From positions 37,472-101,471 of the forward strand of contig NZ_JAQKQJ010000023.1 in NCBI RefSeq assembly GCF_029109325.1: a stretch of 64,000 nt of DNA, in the 5' to 3' direction. Source of the DNA: Nodosilinea sp. PGN35 (lineage in GTDB: Bacteria; Cyanobacteriota; Cyanobacteriia; Phormidesmidales; Phormidesmidaceae). Below, piece after piece: positions 32,232 to 42,300 of the stretch (position 1 is its first letter; the number at the start of each line of letters is the position of its first letter). Below the pieces are notes generated by a model. The model searched no databases. It saw only the letters and a program-made list of their open reading frames with translations, and was not told where the DNA came from. A program made the translations under genes and the position numbers.

Positions 32232-35200
32232 CTACTGCAACTGCTCGGCGTTTTGCTGGGCGTAGTTAAGGTTGGGCTGGTACTCTACGGCCTTTTGCTG
32301 GGCGACGGCATAGTTGGGGTCAGCGGCGGGCACCCGCTGCATCAGGTCTATGGCTCGGGCCCAGGCGTCGGCCACCTCTTGCCACTGGGCTGAGGTGCTG
32401 GCGGTTTGAGCCTGGTTGGCGGCGGTTTGGGCGGCGTTGACGGCTTGCCTAAACAGATCGTCCTCGGCGACGGCGGCGGGGTCAGTTGGGGGCTCGGCGG
32501 GGTCGGCGGGCTCGGTGACTACGGGTTCACCCCCAGGGGCAGGCTGCCGCAGACGACCCAGCAGCCCGTTGAGCAAAAAGGCCAGCAGCGCTAGTACTAG
32601 CGCCCCCAAACCCAAACCTAGAATCAGGCGCATGGGTAAGCCGGATCCTCCCGAACGGCGAACGCTGCCGTCGTCGTTAAACTGGTCGGGGGTGAGGGAG
32701 ACGTGGGTCGAGGGGTCTGAACCAAACTCTTGGATAAAGTCATCGGTGGCGTCGGGCTCTTCATCTACTAGAGCTGCGCCGTTGCGGTCTTGCATGAAAC
32801 CGTTGCTGTCTAGGGAACCGTCGCTGAATCCCCCCGCCTCAAAGCCTGCGTCGTCGAAGCCCGCATCCTCAAAGCCTTCGTCGTCAAAGCCTTCGTCGTC
32901 AAAGCCTGCATCCCCAAAGCCTGCGGAGCTGAAACCCTGGGGCACCGGGTCAGCGCTGCTGGGGCCGGGGGCCTCAGCGTCGTCGGGGACAAATTCAACG
33001 GACTCAAAGGCTAGATCCTCATCCACCTCACCGCCAAAATCCAGTACGGAGGTCGGCACCGCCCCGGCACCATAGTCCTCGGGATTTTCTAGAGGGGCAT
33101 CGTCGCTACCATCGAATTCGCTACTCAGGGGAATGTCGGGGATGTAGTCGCCCTCGACGGTCTGATCGAGCTCCATCGTGGAGAAGGGTAGGTCGGCGTC
33201 GGCTCCAAAGTCAGTGCCAAAGTCGGTACTAAAACTATCGACTTCGAAGGGGTTAGGGGTTGTGTAGGGCTCCTCTGCGGGGGAGTCGAAGGTGAGTTCG
33301 GGATCGAAGTCACCTTCGAAGTCAGCGTTGGCTGCGGTCTCGAATTCGGCGGCAGAGTCTAGGACTAGGCCGGGGTCAAAGCTGCTGTCCTCTGCAAAAC
33401 TCAGATCGGCACTGCTGTCGGCGGCTAAAAAGTCGTCTGTGCCCAGGGGCTCTAGGGCCAGATCGTCGGGGATGGCCTCTAGCTCAAGGTCATTAGGGGC
33501 AGAGTCTAATGCTTCGGTATCAAACTCGCCCGCCGCCAGATCGAGGTCGGGTGTGGTGAAGTCAGCTGCGGCAAAGTCGGCGGTGCCCAGCTCGTCGTAG
33601 GCTCCCAGGTCGGTGTCGGCATCGAGGGTTAACTCAGGCGAGGCAGAGGGCCAGTCGTCGCCTAGGGCTGGCTCGGTGAGGTCGAGGTCGGCGATCGCAC
33701 CTAGATCCTCAAAGGCTTCAGCTTCTGGCATCAAAAGCTCAGGGGGCAGATCGCCCAGATCGGGGCTAGCCGCCTCGACGAGGTCAGGGGCGGCGGCATC
33801 AAACTCGGCGGCCTCGAGATCGAGGTCAAAGCCGGTCTCTAACTCATCTATTTCCGCTGCCGCGAGAGCATCTAGTTCTACCGTAGAGTCGCTCACGTTG
33901 CCAGGAAAATCGTCGAGGTCAGCGAACTCGTTGGTAAAGGCAGTGTCGGTGTCAACGCTGTTGTCGAGGTCAGCGAGCTCGTCCATGGCGGACAGATCGG
34001 CGGCCCAGGGAGCCGCGCTCTCCGCTGAATCAAAGGCGGGGGGTGCGTCTAGGGTTGAACTGTCGTCAGGACTGCTCCACAGATCGTCGAGGTCAGTATC
34101 GATGTCTGGGGCGGTGGGGGGAGCCGCTGGAGTGGCCAGGTCAAAGTCAAAGTCGGTGGCGGCGATCGCATCTAGATCGGCGATCGCCCCTTCAGTACTG
34201 AGATTTTCTGGGCTGAAATCTTCGCTCAGTTCTGGGTCAGCCCCAAGGTCTAGATCAAAAGCCTCGCTCTCCTCAAGGCTGCTGGCGGGCCATGCCTCGG
34301 TCTCTAAACCCAGAGCGGCCTCATCCGCCGCTGCAAAATCCAGGTCGAGGTCGCTGCTGTTGGCGTCTAGGTCAAAATCGAGGCGATCGCCCGCATCGGC
34401 GACGGGGGCATCGAGTTCAAGGGAGTTGTTTAGCTCCTCAGCGGCGGCGGCTTCCATCGCCAGATCAAACTCTAGATCGCTGTCAGCCTCGGCGGCAAAC
34501 GCGGCCTCTGAACCCAGGTCGAGATCTAAAGCGTCCATGGAGATCTCGGCGGTTTCCTCCCCCGTAACTAGGTCGCCCATGCCCAAATCGAGGTCGAAAT
34601 CGCCCCCTGGAGCACCCTCACCCGGTTCGTCGATCAGGTCTAGATCGAAGTCTAAATCCTCTGCGGCACTGGTGGGTTCATTCCCCAGACCCAGGTCAAA
34701 GTCAAATTCGGTGGCGGCGGTGCTGGCTGCCTCCTCGGCATTGTCCCCAGCGGCGGGCTCGGCTAAATCTAGATCAAACTCGGCATCAAAGGCGGCGGCC
34801 TCGGCCCCTGGGTCAGAAAACTCTAAGTCAAAGTCGAGATCGGCGGCAGCAGATTCAGAGGGGGCTGCGCTGGAGCCCAGGTCAAAGTCGAGATCCTCGG
34901 CGGCGGCCTCGGCGAACTCCAGGCCAAAATCGTCGGTAGCCTCCGGGGCTGCATCGGTGGCGGTGAGACTGGTATCGGCCAGATCGAGGCTCAGGTCGTC
35001 GCTGCTCTCGTTGGTAAAGCCCAGGTCAAAGTCGGCGGGGGCGTTGAGATCGAGGTCGCTGGGGCTATCGGTAAATCCCAGATCGAGATCCCCGTTGGCG
35101 AAGTCGTTGCCCAGGGCGGTATCAAAGTCGCCCAGGTCACTGTCGCCCAGGTCACTGTCGCCCAGGTCACTTATATCAAGGGCGGCGGCGGTGCTGTCGA

Positions 35201-35597
35201 GGTCAAAGTCGAGATTGAAATCCTCGTCGAGATTGAGATCGTCCGCTGCCGGGGCGGTGTCGAGGCCCAGATCAAAGGTGAGGTCGTCAGTCGGCGGGTC
35301 TTGCAGCATCAGATCTTCGCTCCAGGCGCTGGCGTCAGCCCCCTGTTGCTTGCCGCTGACTGTAAGCTGTTGAATGGCAGCTAGCTCCAGCCCGGTAATG
35401 CCCTTCTTCACGTAGGCGACTAGGTCGGCCTGGTTAGGAATTTGCGCCGCTTCTAGATTCACTTGCAGGGTGCTGTCGTGCTGCACCACGTGGGCCGTGA
35501 TGCCCTGGGATTCTAGATGGCGATTCATCAGAGCTGCGATCGCCTCTGGATCGCCCTGACGGGCCAGTTGCAGAACGGTGGGGGGCGGATTAGACAT
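32232..35597 (-). CDS. giant Asp-rich membrane-anchored protein with conserved N-terminal domain
   Basis: 1121 aa. Residues 1 to about 95 form a folded domain (VLQLARQGDPEAIAALMNRH; QADLVAYVKKGITGLELAAI) that I associate with several cyanobacterial proteins. About 900 residues of acidic low-complexity sequence follow, built from DLDFDLG-like motifs, and near the end a series of Phe-Asp-Asp/Glu-Gly units (about 865-915). Then come one membrane helix (LILGLGLGALVLALLAFLL, about 1000-1020) and a ~90-residue helical tail with WQEVADAWARAIDLMQRVP, a TPR-like cyanobacterial motif. It is probably cytosolic acidic arm, membrane anchor, external tail. Function unknown; very low pI. Confidence 0.85.
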   Translation of the reverse strand: MSNPPPTVLQLARQGDPEAIAALMNRHLESQGITAHVVQHDSTLQVNLEAAQIPNQADLVAYVKKGITGLELAAIQQLTVSGKQQGADASAWSEDLMLQDPPTDDLTFDLGLDTAPAADDLNLDEDFNLDFDLDSTAAALDISDLGDSDLGDSDLGDFDTALGNDFANGDLDLGFTDSPSDLDLNAPADFDLGFTNESSDDLSLDLADTSLTATDAAPEATDDFGLEFAEAAAEDLDFDLGSSAAPSESAAADLDFDLEFSDPGAEAAAFDAEFDLDLAEPAAGDNAEEAASTAATEFDFDLGLGNEPTSAAEDLDFDLDLIDEPGEGAPGGDFDLDLGMGDLVTGEETAEISMDALDLDLGSEAAFAAEADSDLEFDLAMEAAAAEELNNSLELDAPVADAGDRLDFDLDANSSDLDLDFAAADEAALGLETEAWPASSLEESEAFDLDLGADPELSEDFSPENLSTEGAIADLDAIAATDFDFDLATPAAPPTAPDIDTDLDDLWSSPDDSSTLDAPPAFDSAESAAPWAADLSAMDELADLDNSVDTDTAFTNEFADLDDFPGNVSDSTVELDALAAAEIDELETGFDLDLEAAEFDAAAPDLVEAASPDLGDLPPELLMPEAEAFEDLGAIADLDLTEPALGDDWPSASPELTLDADTDLGAYDELGTADFAAADFTTPDLDLAAGEFDTEALDSAPNDLELEAIPDDLALEPLGTDDFLAADSSADLSFAEDSSFDPGLVLDSAAEFETAANADFEGDFDPELTFDSPAEEPYTTPNPFEVDSFSTDFGTDFGADADLPFSTMELDQTVEGDYIPDIPLSSEFDGSDDAPLENPEDYGAGAVPTSVLDFGGEVDEDLAFESVEFVPDDAEAPGPSSADPVPQGFSSAGFGDAGFDDEGFDDEGFEDAGFDDAGFEAGGFSDGSLDSNGFMQDRNGAALVDEEPDATDDFIQEFGSDPSTHVSLTPDQFNDDGSVRRSGGSGLPMRLILGLGLGALVLALLAFLLNGLLGRLRQPAPGGEPVVTEPADPAEPPTDPAAVAEDDLFRQAVNAAQTAANQAQTASTSAQWQEVADAWARAIDLMQRVPAADPNYAVAQQKAVEYQPNLNYAQQNAEQLQ
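35131..35170. repeat. 15-bp tandem repeat in the Asp-rich gene
   Basis: CCCAGGTCACTGTCG occurs at 35131-35145 and 35146-35160, with a partial third copy to 35170. On the minus strand it encodes repeated Ser-Asp-Leu-Gly-Asp. It shows how the acidic region may grow by slippage. Confidence 0.85.
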
Positions 35598-35726
35598 AGG
35601 GGTCTATTGAATTCGATGAATTCAGCGCACGGGCCGGAGAATTCCCTATAGTATGCCCGCGGTGGCTGATATTGACACAATCAACCGGGGGCAGCTTGTA
35701 AACCTGGCGTAATGTCGTCCCAATTG

Positions 35727-38516
35727 TTACGGATTTTGTTGCTGCGGATTCTGCTGACTCAGCTCCTGTAAAAGACGTTCTAATTCCTGCTGGGCTTCGC
35801 CATAGCGCTGCCAGTCGCCCTGCTGGAGAGCCTGCTGGCCGGTCTGGTACGATTCCAGCGCCGACTGCACCAGGTCGGACACAGGGCTGGGCTGGGCGGG
35901 TTCGGCTCCGGGATCAGCGGGAGGTGGGGCGGTCGCGCCGCCGAAAATCGCCTCCAGACTCTGGCCGAGGGTTTCGCCCATCACCACGCGATCGTCGTAG
36001 GCGACAATCACCCGCCGCAGCTCGGGCAGTTCGCCCTGGTCGGCCCGCAGGTAGATGGGCTGCACGTACAGCAGCGACTGCTCCACCGGGATCACCAGCA
36101 GGGTGCCGCGAATCACCCCGGAACCCTGCTGGCTCCACAGGGTCAGCTGTTCCGAGATCTCTGGAGTCTGGCTGATGCGGGCCTCGACCTGGGTGGGGCC
36201 AAACACCAGCTCCTGCTTGGGAAATTCGTAGAGCAGCAGACGGCCATAGTTGTCGCCGTCGGAGCCGCCCGCCATCCAGGCGATCATGTTGTCGCGGTTG
36301 GCGGGGGTAAAGGGCAGAATTTGCATAAATTCCTCCCGCTCTAGCTGGGGCAGCTTCATGATGATGTAGTAGGGCTCCATCGCTGTTATTCCGCCCTCTT
36401 CGCCGTGTTCTGGAAACCGCCACAGGTCTTCACGGTTGTAGAACACCTCGGGGTTTTCCATGTGGTAGGCCCGGTACATCTGGGCCTGCACGGTGAAAAT
36501 ATCCTGGGGGTAGCGCAGGTGCCCACGGTAGCTAGTGGGCAGGTCGTCAATGGGCTTGAACAGGTTTGGAAAAATGCGGCTGTAGGTGGCCAACAGCGGG
36601 TCTTGGGCGTCGCGGGCGTAGAACTCGAGGCTGCCGTCGTAGGCGTCGATAAAGACTTTGACGGCATCGCGAATGTAGTTGATGCCGTTGCGCATCAGCG
36701 GGCTGTTGTTCTCTACCAGAGAGACCATATCGGTGCGGCGGTTGAGGGGCTCGGAGTAGGGGTAGCGATCGCTGCTCGTGTAGCCATCCATAATCCACTT
36801 GATGCGCCCGTCGATCACCGCCGGGTAGGGGTCGCTGTCGTAGGTGAGAAACGGGGCCACCTGGCGCACCCGCTCGGCAATCAGGCGGTGGTAGTGAATG
36901 CGCGTATCGGGGCTGAAGTAATTGGAAATGATCAGCCGGGCGTTGCCTAAGTCAAAGGCGTAGGCCAGCCGCCGCAGCCAGGAGTTGAGGGGCACGCCGC
37001 CGACTCCGGTGTAGCGGTAGGCGGCATTGCTGTCGCCCTCGGGGTAGTCAAATTCGTCGGTGTTCGCGCCGGTAAAAACATAGTTGCCGGTGCTTTCACC
37101 GTAGTAGATGCGGGGCTGGTCGAGGGGTAGATCGACAGTGCTGCTGGGGGGCACATTGCGAATAAAAAAGTCTGGCAGGCCGTTGGAGGTCACCTGGTTG
37201 ACGGGGCTCATGACCAGGCCAAAGCCGTGGGTAAATTTGAGCTGACGGTTGATCCAGTTTTGGGCCTCGGGGGGCAGCTGCTCCACCGGCAGCTCGCGGG
37301 CCGAGAGGGTGACCTGGCGGTAGTCGCCGTTGAGGGTGTAGCGGTCGATATCGACATCGCTAAAGTTGTAGTAGAGGCGAATTTCTTGCAGCTGTTTGTA
37401 GGTGCTCAGCAGCGGCGCGTAGTCCCACAGGCGAATGTTGCCCACGGTGGGCTCGTTGGCGTCAATCACCGTGCGATCGAGGCTGTTGTCGGCAGGAAAG
37501 GGCTCTGACACCACGCTGGTGAGGTTGTAGGCGGCGCGGGTAAAGGCAATGTTGTGCTCGATGTAGGGGCGCTCAATGGTGAGTTCGTTGGGCTCGACCA
37601 CAAAGTTTTGCTGAAACCAGGGGTAGAGGCCGTTGACCAGCACCAGCACCCCCAAATAGATCACAATGCCAAAAATCGGCAGTGAGAAGCCGCTGCGCCC
37701 CAGGGCAATGAGAAACAGAGCTGCCACCGCCAGGGTGACAAAACTCATCAACCAGTAGGCCTGAAGTCGAGCGTGCACATCGGTGTAGCCCGCCCCAAAA
37801 ATGACGCCGCTGTCGGAGTAGAGCAGCGCAAAGCGATCGAGCCAGAAGCCCACCGCCAGCACCGCCGCGATCGCCGCCAGCAGCAGGCACAGGTGGGCCT
37901 TGGCCTCGCCAGTCAAAAAGTATTTCCAGCCGCGCTCGGGGCGCACCTCTCCCTTGAGAGCGTAGACCGTGCTCGCAATCAATAGCGCCCAGATCAAGAG
38001 CCCCAGCAGGTTTTCCTGGAGCCCCTGCCACAGCGGCAGCCGAAACACGTAAAAACCAATGTCGCGCTGAAAGATTGGGTCAGGGGTGCCAAACTCGGTG
38101 GGGTTGAGAAATTGCAGCACCGTCTGCCAGGCCGCTGCGCCCCGTAGCGCCACCCCCAGCGACAGCAAAAAGACCAGCCCCGCCGCCCCCCAGTGGATAA
38201 AGCGCTCGACCTGTTGCAGCTGGTCGGGGTCGGTGTAGCGGCTCGACAACCGGTAGGTGCGATCGCGGGTGATGCGCCGTGCCATCTGGTAGTTGACCCA
38301 CAGCCCCCCGCTATAGAGGGCAAAGGCCACCAACCCCAACCCCAGCTGCCACCTGATGCGCAACCAAAACACCGGCTGATAACCCACTGACTCAAACCAC
38401 CACGATTCGGTAATCAGGTGCACTAGACCGCCAGAAAACACCAGCAGCAGGGTAACTGCCACCAGCCAGGGCAGCAGCCGTCGGGCGCGGAGGGGCTTAG
38501 AGGGGGAATAGGTCAC
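35727..38516 (-). CDS. UPF0182 family membrane protein
   Basis: 929 aa, the normal size of this family. About seven membrane helices in the first 320 residues (starting LLPWLVAVTLLLVFSGGLVHL) are followed by a large external domain with typical blocks (ITESWWFESVGY; YIEHNIAFTRAAYNL; PRIYYGE; DSDPYPAVIDGRIKWIMDGYT; GPTQVEARISQ). The tail is Pro/Gln-rich (QQALQQGDWQRYGEAQQELERLLQELSQQ). UPF0182 (COG1615) is widespread and has no established function. It precedes the Asp-rich gene on the same strand with 129 bp between. Confidence 0.93.
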   Translation of the reverse strand: MTYSPSKPLRARRLLPWLVAVTLLLVFSGGLVHLITESWWFESVGYQPVFWLRIRWQLGLGLVAFALYSGGLWVNYQMARRITRDRTYRLSSRYTDPDQLQQVERFIHWGAAGLVFLLSLGVALRGAAAWQTVLQFLNPTEFGTPDPIFQRDIGFYVFRLPLWQGLQENLLGLLIWALLIASTVYALKGEVRPERGWKYFLTGEAKAHLCLLLAAIAAVLAVGFWLDRFALLYSDSGVIFGAGYTDVHARLQAYWLMSFVTLAVAALFLIALGRSGFSLPIFGIVIYLGVLVLVNGLYPWFQQNFVVEPNELTIERPYIEHNIAFTRAAYNLTSVVSEPFPADNSLDRTVIDANEPTVGNIRLWDYAPLLSTYKQLQEIRLYYNFSDVDIDRYTLNGDYRQVTLSARELPVEQLPPEAQNWINRQLKFTHGFGLVMSPVNQVTSNGLPDFFIRNVPPSSTVDLPLDQPRIYYGESTGNYVFTGANTDEFDYPEGDSNAAYRYTGVGGVPLNSWLRRLAYAFDLGNARLIISNYFSPDTRIHYHRLIAERVRQVAPFLTYDSDPYPAVIDGRIKWIMDGYTSSDRYPYSEPLNRRTDMVSLVENNSPLMRNGINYIRDAVKVFIDAYDGSLEFYARDAQDPLLATYSRIFPNLFKPIDDLPTSYRGHLRYPQDIFTVQAQMYRAYHMENPEVFYNREDLWRFPEHGEEGGITAMEPYYIIMKLPQLEREEFMQILPFTPANRDNMIAWMAGGSDGDNYGRLLLYEFPKQELVFGPTQVEARISQTPEISEQLTLWSQQGSGVIRGTLLVIPVEQSLLYVQPIYLRADQGELPELRRVIVAYDDRVVMGETLGQSLEAIFGGATAPPPADPGAEPAQPSPVSDLVQSALESYQTGQQALQQGDWQRYGEAQQELERLLQELSQQNPQQQNP

Positions 38517-38787
38517 AGAAAAGGTAAAGCTATTGACTTATCAGGGCTCGATCCTAGCGCAATGGCCCCTAGCTCCTATCGTTCAGTGAAGTTTTTTGAC
38601 CTGCGCCCAGTGGGTATGGCCCCAAAAAAGTTAAGAACCAATTGCCTCACTCAGGGTCTGCTCGTATTCTTCCAGGGCTGCCAGCGCCGCATCTAGCTCT
38701 CGGTGGTGGGGTTACGCTGGGGTCGAGTTGGTATCGGAGTTGGGCTCTGCGGTAGCGTATAGTCAGAGGCAAGTTTTCCCCTTACCC

Positions 38788-39120
38788 ATGAGACCCCTGA
38801 GCCCAGCGGAGCTAGCCCTGTTTAGGCAAACGGCCCAGCGGCGAACCCTGGAAACGCAGGCGCAGGTTGCCCAGCGGCTAGTGGATGCCAGGCGGGTTGC
38901 TGCTGAGGCCGCCGATCTGCTGAAGCAGGAATTTCAGGCCACTCAGGTGGTTGTGTTTGGTTCGCTGGTGCATCCAGAGCGGTTTCATCAAACTTCTGAC
39001 ATTGACTTGGCGGTGGCTGGGCTATCTCCGCTGGACTATTTTGCGGCGGTGGCCAGGTTGCAGGATCTATCGGTGTTCAAGGTGGATTTGGTGCGGCTGG
39101 AGCGTTGCCTGAGGGGTTGA
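38788..39120 (+). CDS. MNT-type nucleotidyltransferase domain protein
   Basis: 110 aa from the ATG at 38788; the frame is open 20 codons earlier. The minimal nucleotidyltransferase signature GS-x9-SDxD is seen as VVFGSLVHPERFHQTSDIDLAV, and a third acidic strand follows (FKVDLVRLE). A helical N-terminal extension (about 1-45) precedes it. Such proteins often act as the antitoxin half of HEPN/MNT pairs by AMPylating the toxin, but no HEPN gene is visible on either side, so this may be an orphan. Confidence 0.82.
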   Translation: MRPLSPAELALFRQTAQRRTLETQAQVAQRLVDARRVAAEAADLLKQEFQATQVVVFGSLVHPERFHQTSDIDLAVAGLSPLDYFAAVARLQDLSVFKVDLVRLERCLRG

Positions 39121-39306
39121 GGGATGCGATCGCCACGGAGGGGCGGGTACGTTGAACGCTACTGCCTGGAACGCATTGCCTGAGGGGCAGGGCTGTTTGG
39201 CTGAACCGATTGTCACCTTTTGTTAAGCCCCTACGGAATGCCCGAAATATTACGGAAGTTACTTGGGAAACCTTTAAGGCAGTAGCCCTTCCTCGGTCCT
39301 CCACCT

Positions 39307-42300
39307 ATGAGCGAATATACCGGCATGACCCCCACCGTGATCATCGGCGTAGGGGGGACTGGCAAAGAGATTCTGATCAAAATTCGCCGCATGATTGTGG
39401 AGCAGTACGGCTCCCTGGATGCCCTGCCGATCGTGTCGTTTTTGCACATCGATACCGAGCAAAATGCCCGCGTCTCCGAAGCGCAAACTGTTCTTAAACA
39501 AGATATTTCCCTGCGGCCCATTGAGCAGGTGTGGGCCAAGGTCGAAGACGCCAAGGCGATTCTCAACAAGCTCTCGGCCTACAGCTACCTGGACGAGTGG
39601 TTCCCCAACGAACTCAAGGGCACCGATTCGATTTTGGCCGGGGCGGGGCAGATCCGCGCCCTGGGCCGGTTTGCCTTCAGCCTGAATTACCCCCTAATCA
39701 AGGACTACTTCACCAAGGCCAAGGGGCGCATCGTCGGCCACGAAAAGTTCATGCTCGATCGCTGGAAGGTGCAGCTTGACAAGGGCATCAACATCTTTGT
39801 GGTCTGCTCGCTGTCGGGGGGCACCGGCTCGGGCATGGTGCTGGATCTGGCCTACAACCTGCGCGATTGGGTGCCGGTGTCAGAACTGCCGCAGACCAGT
39901 GCCTTTTTGGTGCTGCCGGGGGCGTTTTCGGGCCTGGGCGATCGCGTCATTGCCAATGCCTACGCGGCCCTGATGGAGCTGAACCACTACAGCCGGGGCG
40001 ACACCCGCTTCGACGCCCAGTACAGCGACAGCCAGAGCGATCGCATCACCAGCCAGAGCGGCCTCGACGTGCCCTTCAACTTCACCTACCTGGTGGGCAA
40101 CAGCAACGACAAAGTCACCTTCCCCACCCTGGGCGACGTGCTGGAGATGGTGGCCCAGAACGTATTTCTCGACTTCAGCTCCGGCTTTAGCCAGTACAAA
40201 AAGCTGGTGCGCGACAACGTCCGCAAGCACTGGGCCAGCCCCGACGCCCTGGGCTACCCGCAAAACTTCATGAGCTTTGGCCTCTCCAGCATTCAGTTTC
40301 CGGTGGAGCGGGTGCTGAATGCCTGCTCCGCCCGGCTGGCGGGCAAGCTGGTGGACTGGTGGAGCAACCCCACCCCTGCCCCGGCGGCGATGTCCGACCT
40401 GATTCGCACCGAGATTTTGCCCGGCCTGTTTCTAGCCGAGTCGGAGCACGACCACCAGATCATCGACAGCATCAGCATGGGCGACAACAAAAAGCCCTAC
40501 GCCAAGGAAGTGGCCGACTGGGTAGCCAGCATCCGCAAGCGCCGCAACGACCTCAACATTCCCTTTGAGAATCTCCAGCGGTTCATCTCCAACGAGCAGG
40601 AGAAATATTCTCCCCACTTCCACGACACCGGCACTGACCCCAAGCGCTGGAGCGACTACTTCCAAAAAATGTGGGACAACCTCAGCTGGCTGATTCCCGA
40701 AAAGCGCAAGGAGCTGCGGGCGGCGGTGTACCAAATGGTGGAAGACCGCTTCCGGGGGCCAAAGTTTACCCGTCAGTTTCTGGAAGTGCTGATCGAGGTC
40801 TTTGCCGACTTTCGCAGCAAATTTGACCAGGACCGGCAGAAGTACTGGCTGCCCCGAGAGCGATCGGCCCAGAACGCCCTGCAAACCCTGCTGAAGCAGA
40901 TCGACGATCACGCGAAGCAGATGATGATGCTCAACCGCAAGAAGGTGATCGAAGACGACTTCAATGGCATCATGCAGGCGCTGGAGCAGGTCTATGTGTC
41001 GAAAGTTGAGGTCAAGGCCCGCACCCTGGGGGTGATGCTGCTCGACGGTCTGCGGGAGGAGATTGACCAGCTCTTGGTCGACCTCACCGCCTTTGAAACG
41101 GTGCTTAGCAATGTCCAGGCTGAGCTGAAGGATAAAGAGCGCGTCTACACCCGCGAGACGGGCGGCCTCACCGTCAACGGCATTTTGCTCTACGACGAAA
41201 AAGAAATCGACGCCGCCTACCGCAACACCGTCGCCGATCAGGAAGAAACCCTCTGCCAGACCCTCTCTCAGCAGGTGCTGGAAGACCTGCGCCTGCGGCT
41301 GTTCGACATCTACCCGTTTGACGCCCTCAAGACCAAAGACCTCTACGAACGGCTGCTGGGCCAGGCGATGGACGTGTTCCGCCGCCGTAGCCAGCTCGAC
41401 ATTTCCACCGCCCGCAAATTCCTGGAGCAGTACCCCACGGTGGAAATGCAGGAGGCCCAGATCAAAACCACCTTTGAAAAGTCCGAAGCCTTTTTGCGCC
41501 TCAGCCAGGAGCAAAAGAAACTGGGCTGGGACGACAAGCTGGAGAAGTACCAGAAACTGGTGGGCATCCAGGGCGGCAGCAAACCCACCGACCCGGCGGT
41601 CTCGGCCCTGCTGCCGATGATCCGCAAGACCAGCACCGTCACCGACAAGGAGATTCGCCCCCTCAACGACCCCTACCACATCTTCTTTGTGCAGGAGACC
41701 GGAGCCTTCCCGCTGCGGCTGATTGAGGGCATGGAGCGGATGCGATCGCTCTACCGCGCCGTTTCCCAGGCCGACCACAACCCCCTGCACACCCACCAGG
41801 ACTACCGTCAGTTTGGCGATGTGATGCCCGAAACCAGCAACGAGCGCCAGGCCCGCTACAACCTGATGCTGGCCAACGCCCTGGGCCTGGTGCGCCGCGA
41901 AGACAACCGGGTGACGGGCTTTGCCGAGGTCAAATTCACCTACCGCGACAAGCTCACCGGCTTCGACAAAACCGAAGTCATGGGTGCTACCTGGGCCGAA
42001 GCGGAGGACTTTCTCCTCACCGACCAGAACCGCCGATTGGCCGAAACCTTGGATAACAACATCCGCGCCATCGGCGAACAGGCCGCCACCAAACCCCAAA
42101 AGCAGGCCCTCTACACCCAGGTGATGACCTACCTGCAACAGCAGGAACAAACGATTCCGGGCGGCTCCGACAGCGACGAGTACAAGCGCATCCAGGCGGC
42201 GATTTCCAACTTCGTCACCACCCACCGTCTGTTCATCCCCACCGACCAACCCCCGGTGGCTGTGGCCTCTCCAACCCCAGTGGCCGCCGCTACCCCAGTG

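Noticed and set aside
33613..35373. 586-codon plus-strand frame rich in Ser and Arg
   Set aside because: It is the mirror of the Asp-rich gene: Asp/Leu/Phe codons on the minus strand read as Ser/Arg/Lys on the other strand. No family resemblance or ribosome site.
38631..38711. Minus-strand fragment HRELDAALAALEEYEQTLSE ending in TAA
   Set aside because: Only about 25 codons between stops with no start; possibly a remnant before the nucleotidyltransferase, but too short to call.
40432..42249. 605-codon minus-strand frame opposite the tubulin-like gene
   Set aside because: Composition is only the Gly/Val/His bias seen opposite a GC-rich coding strand; the plus strand has clear family motifs.
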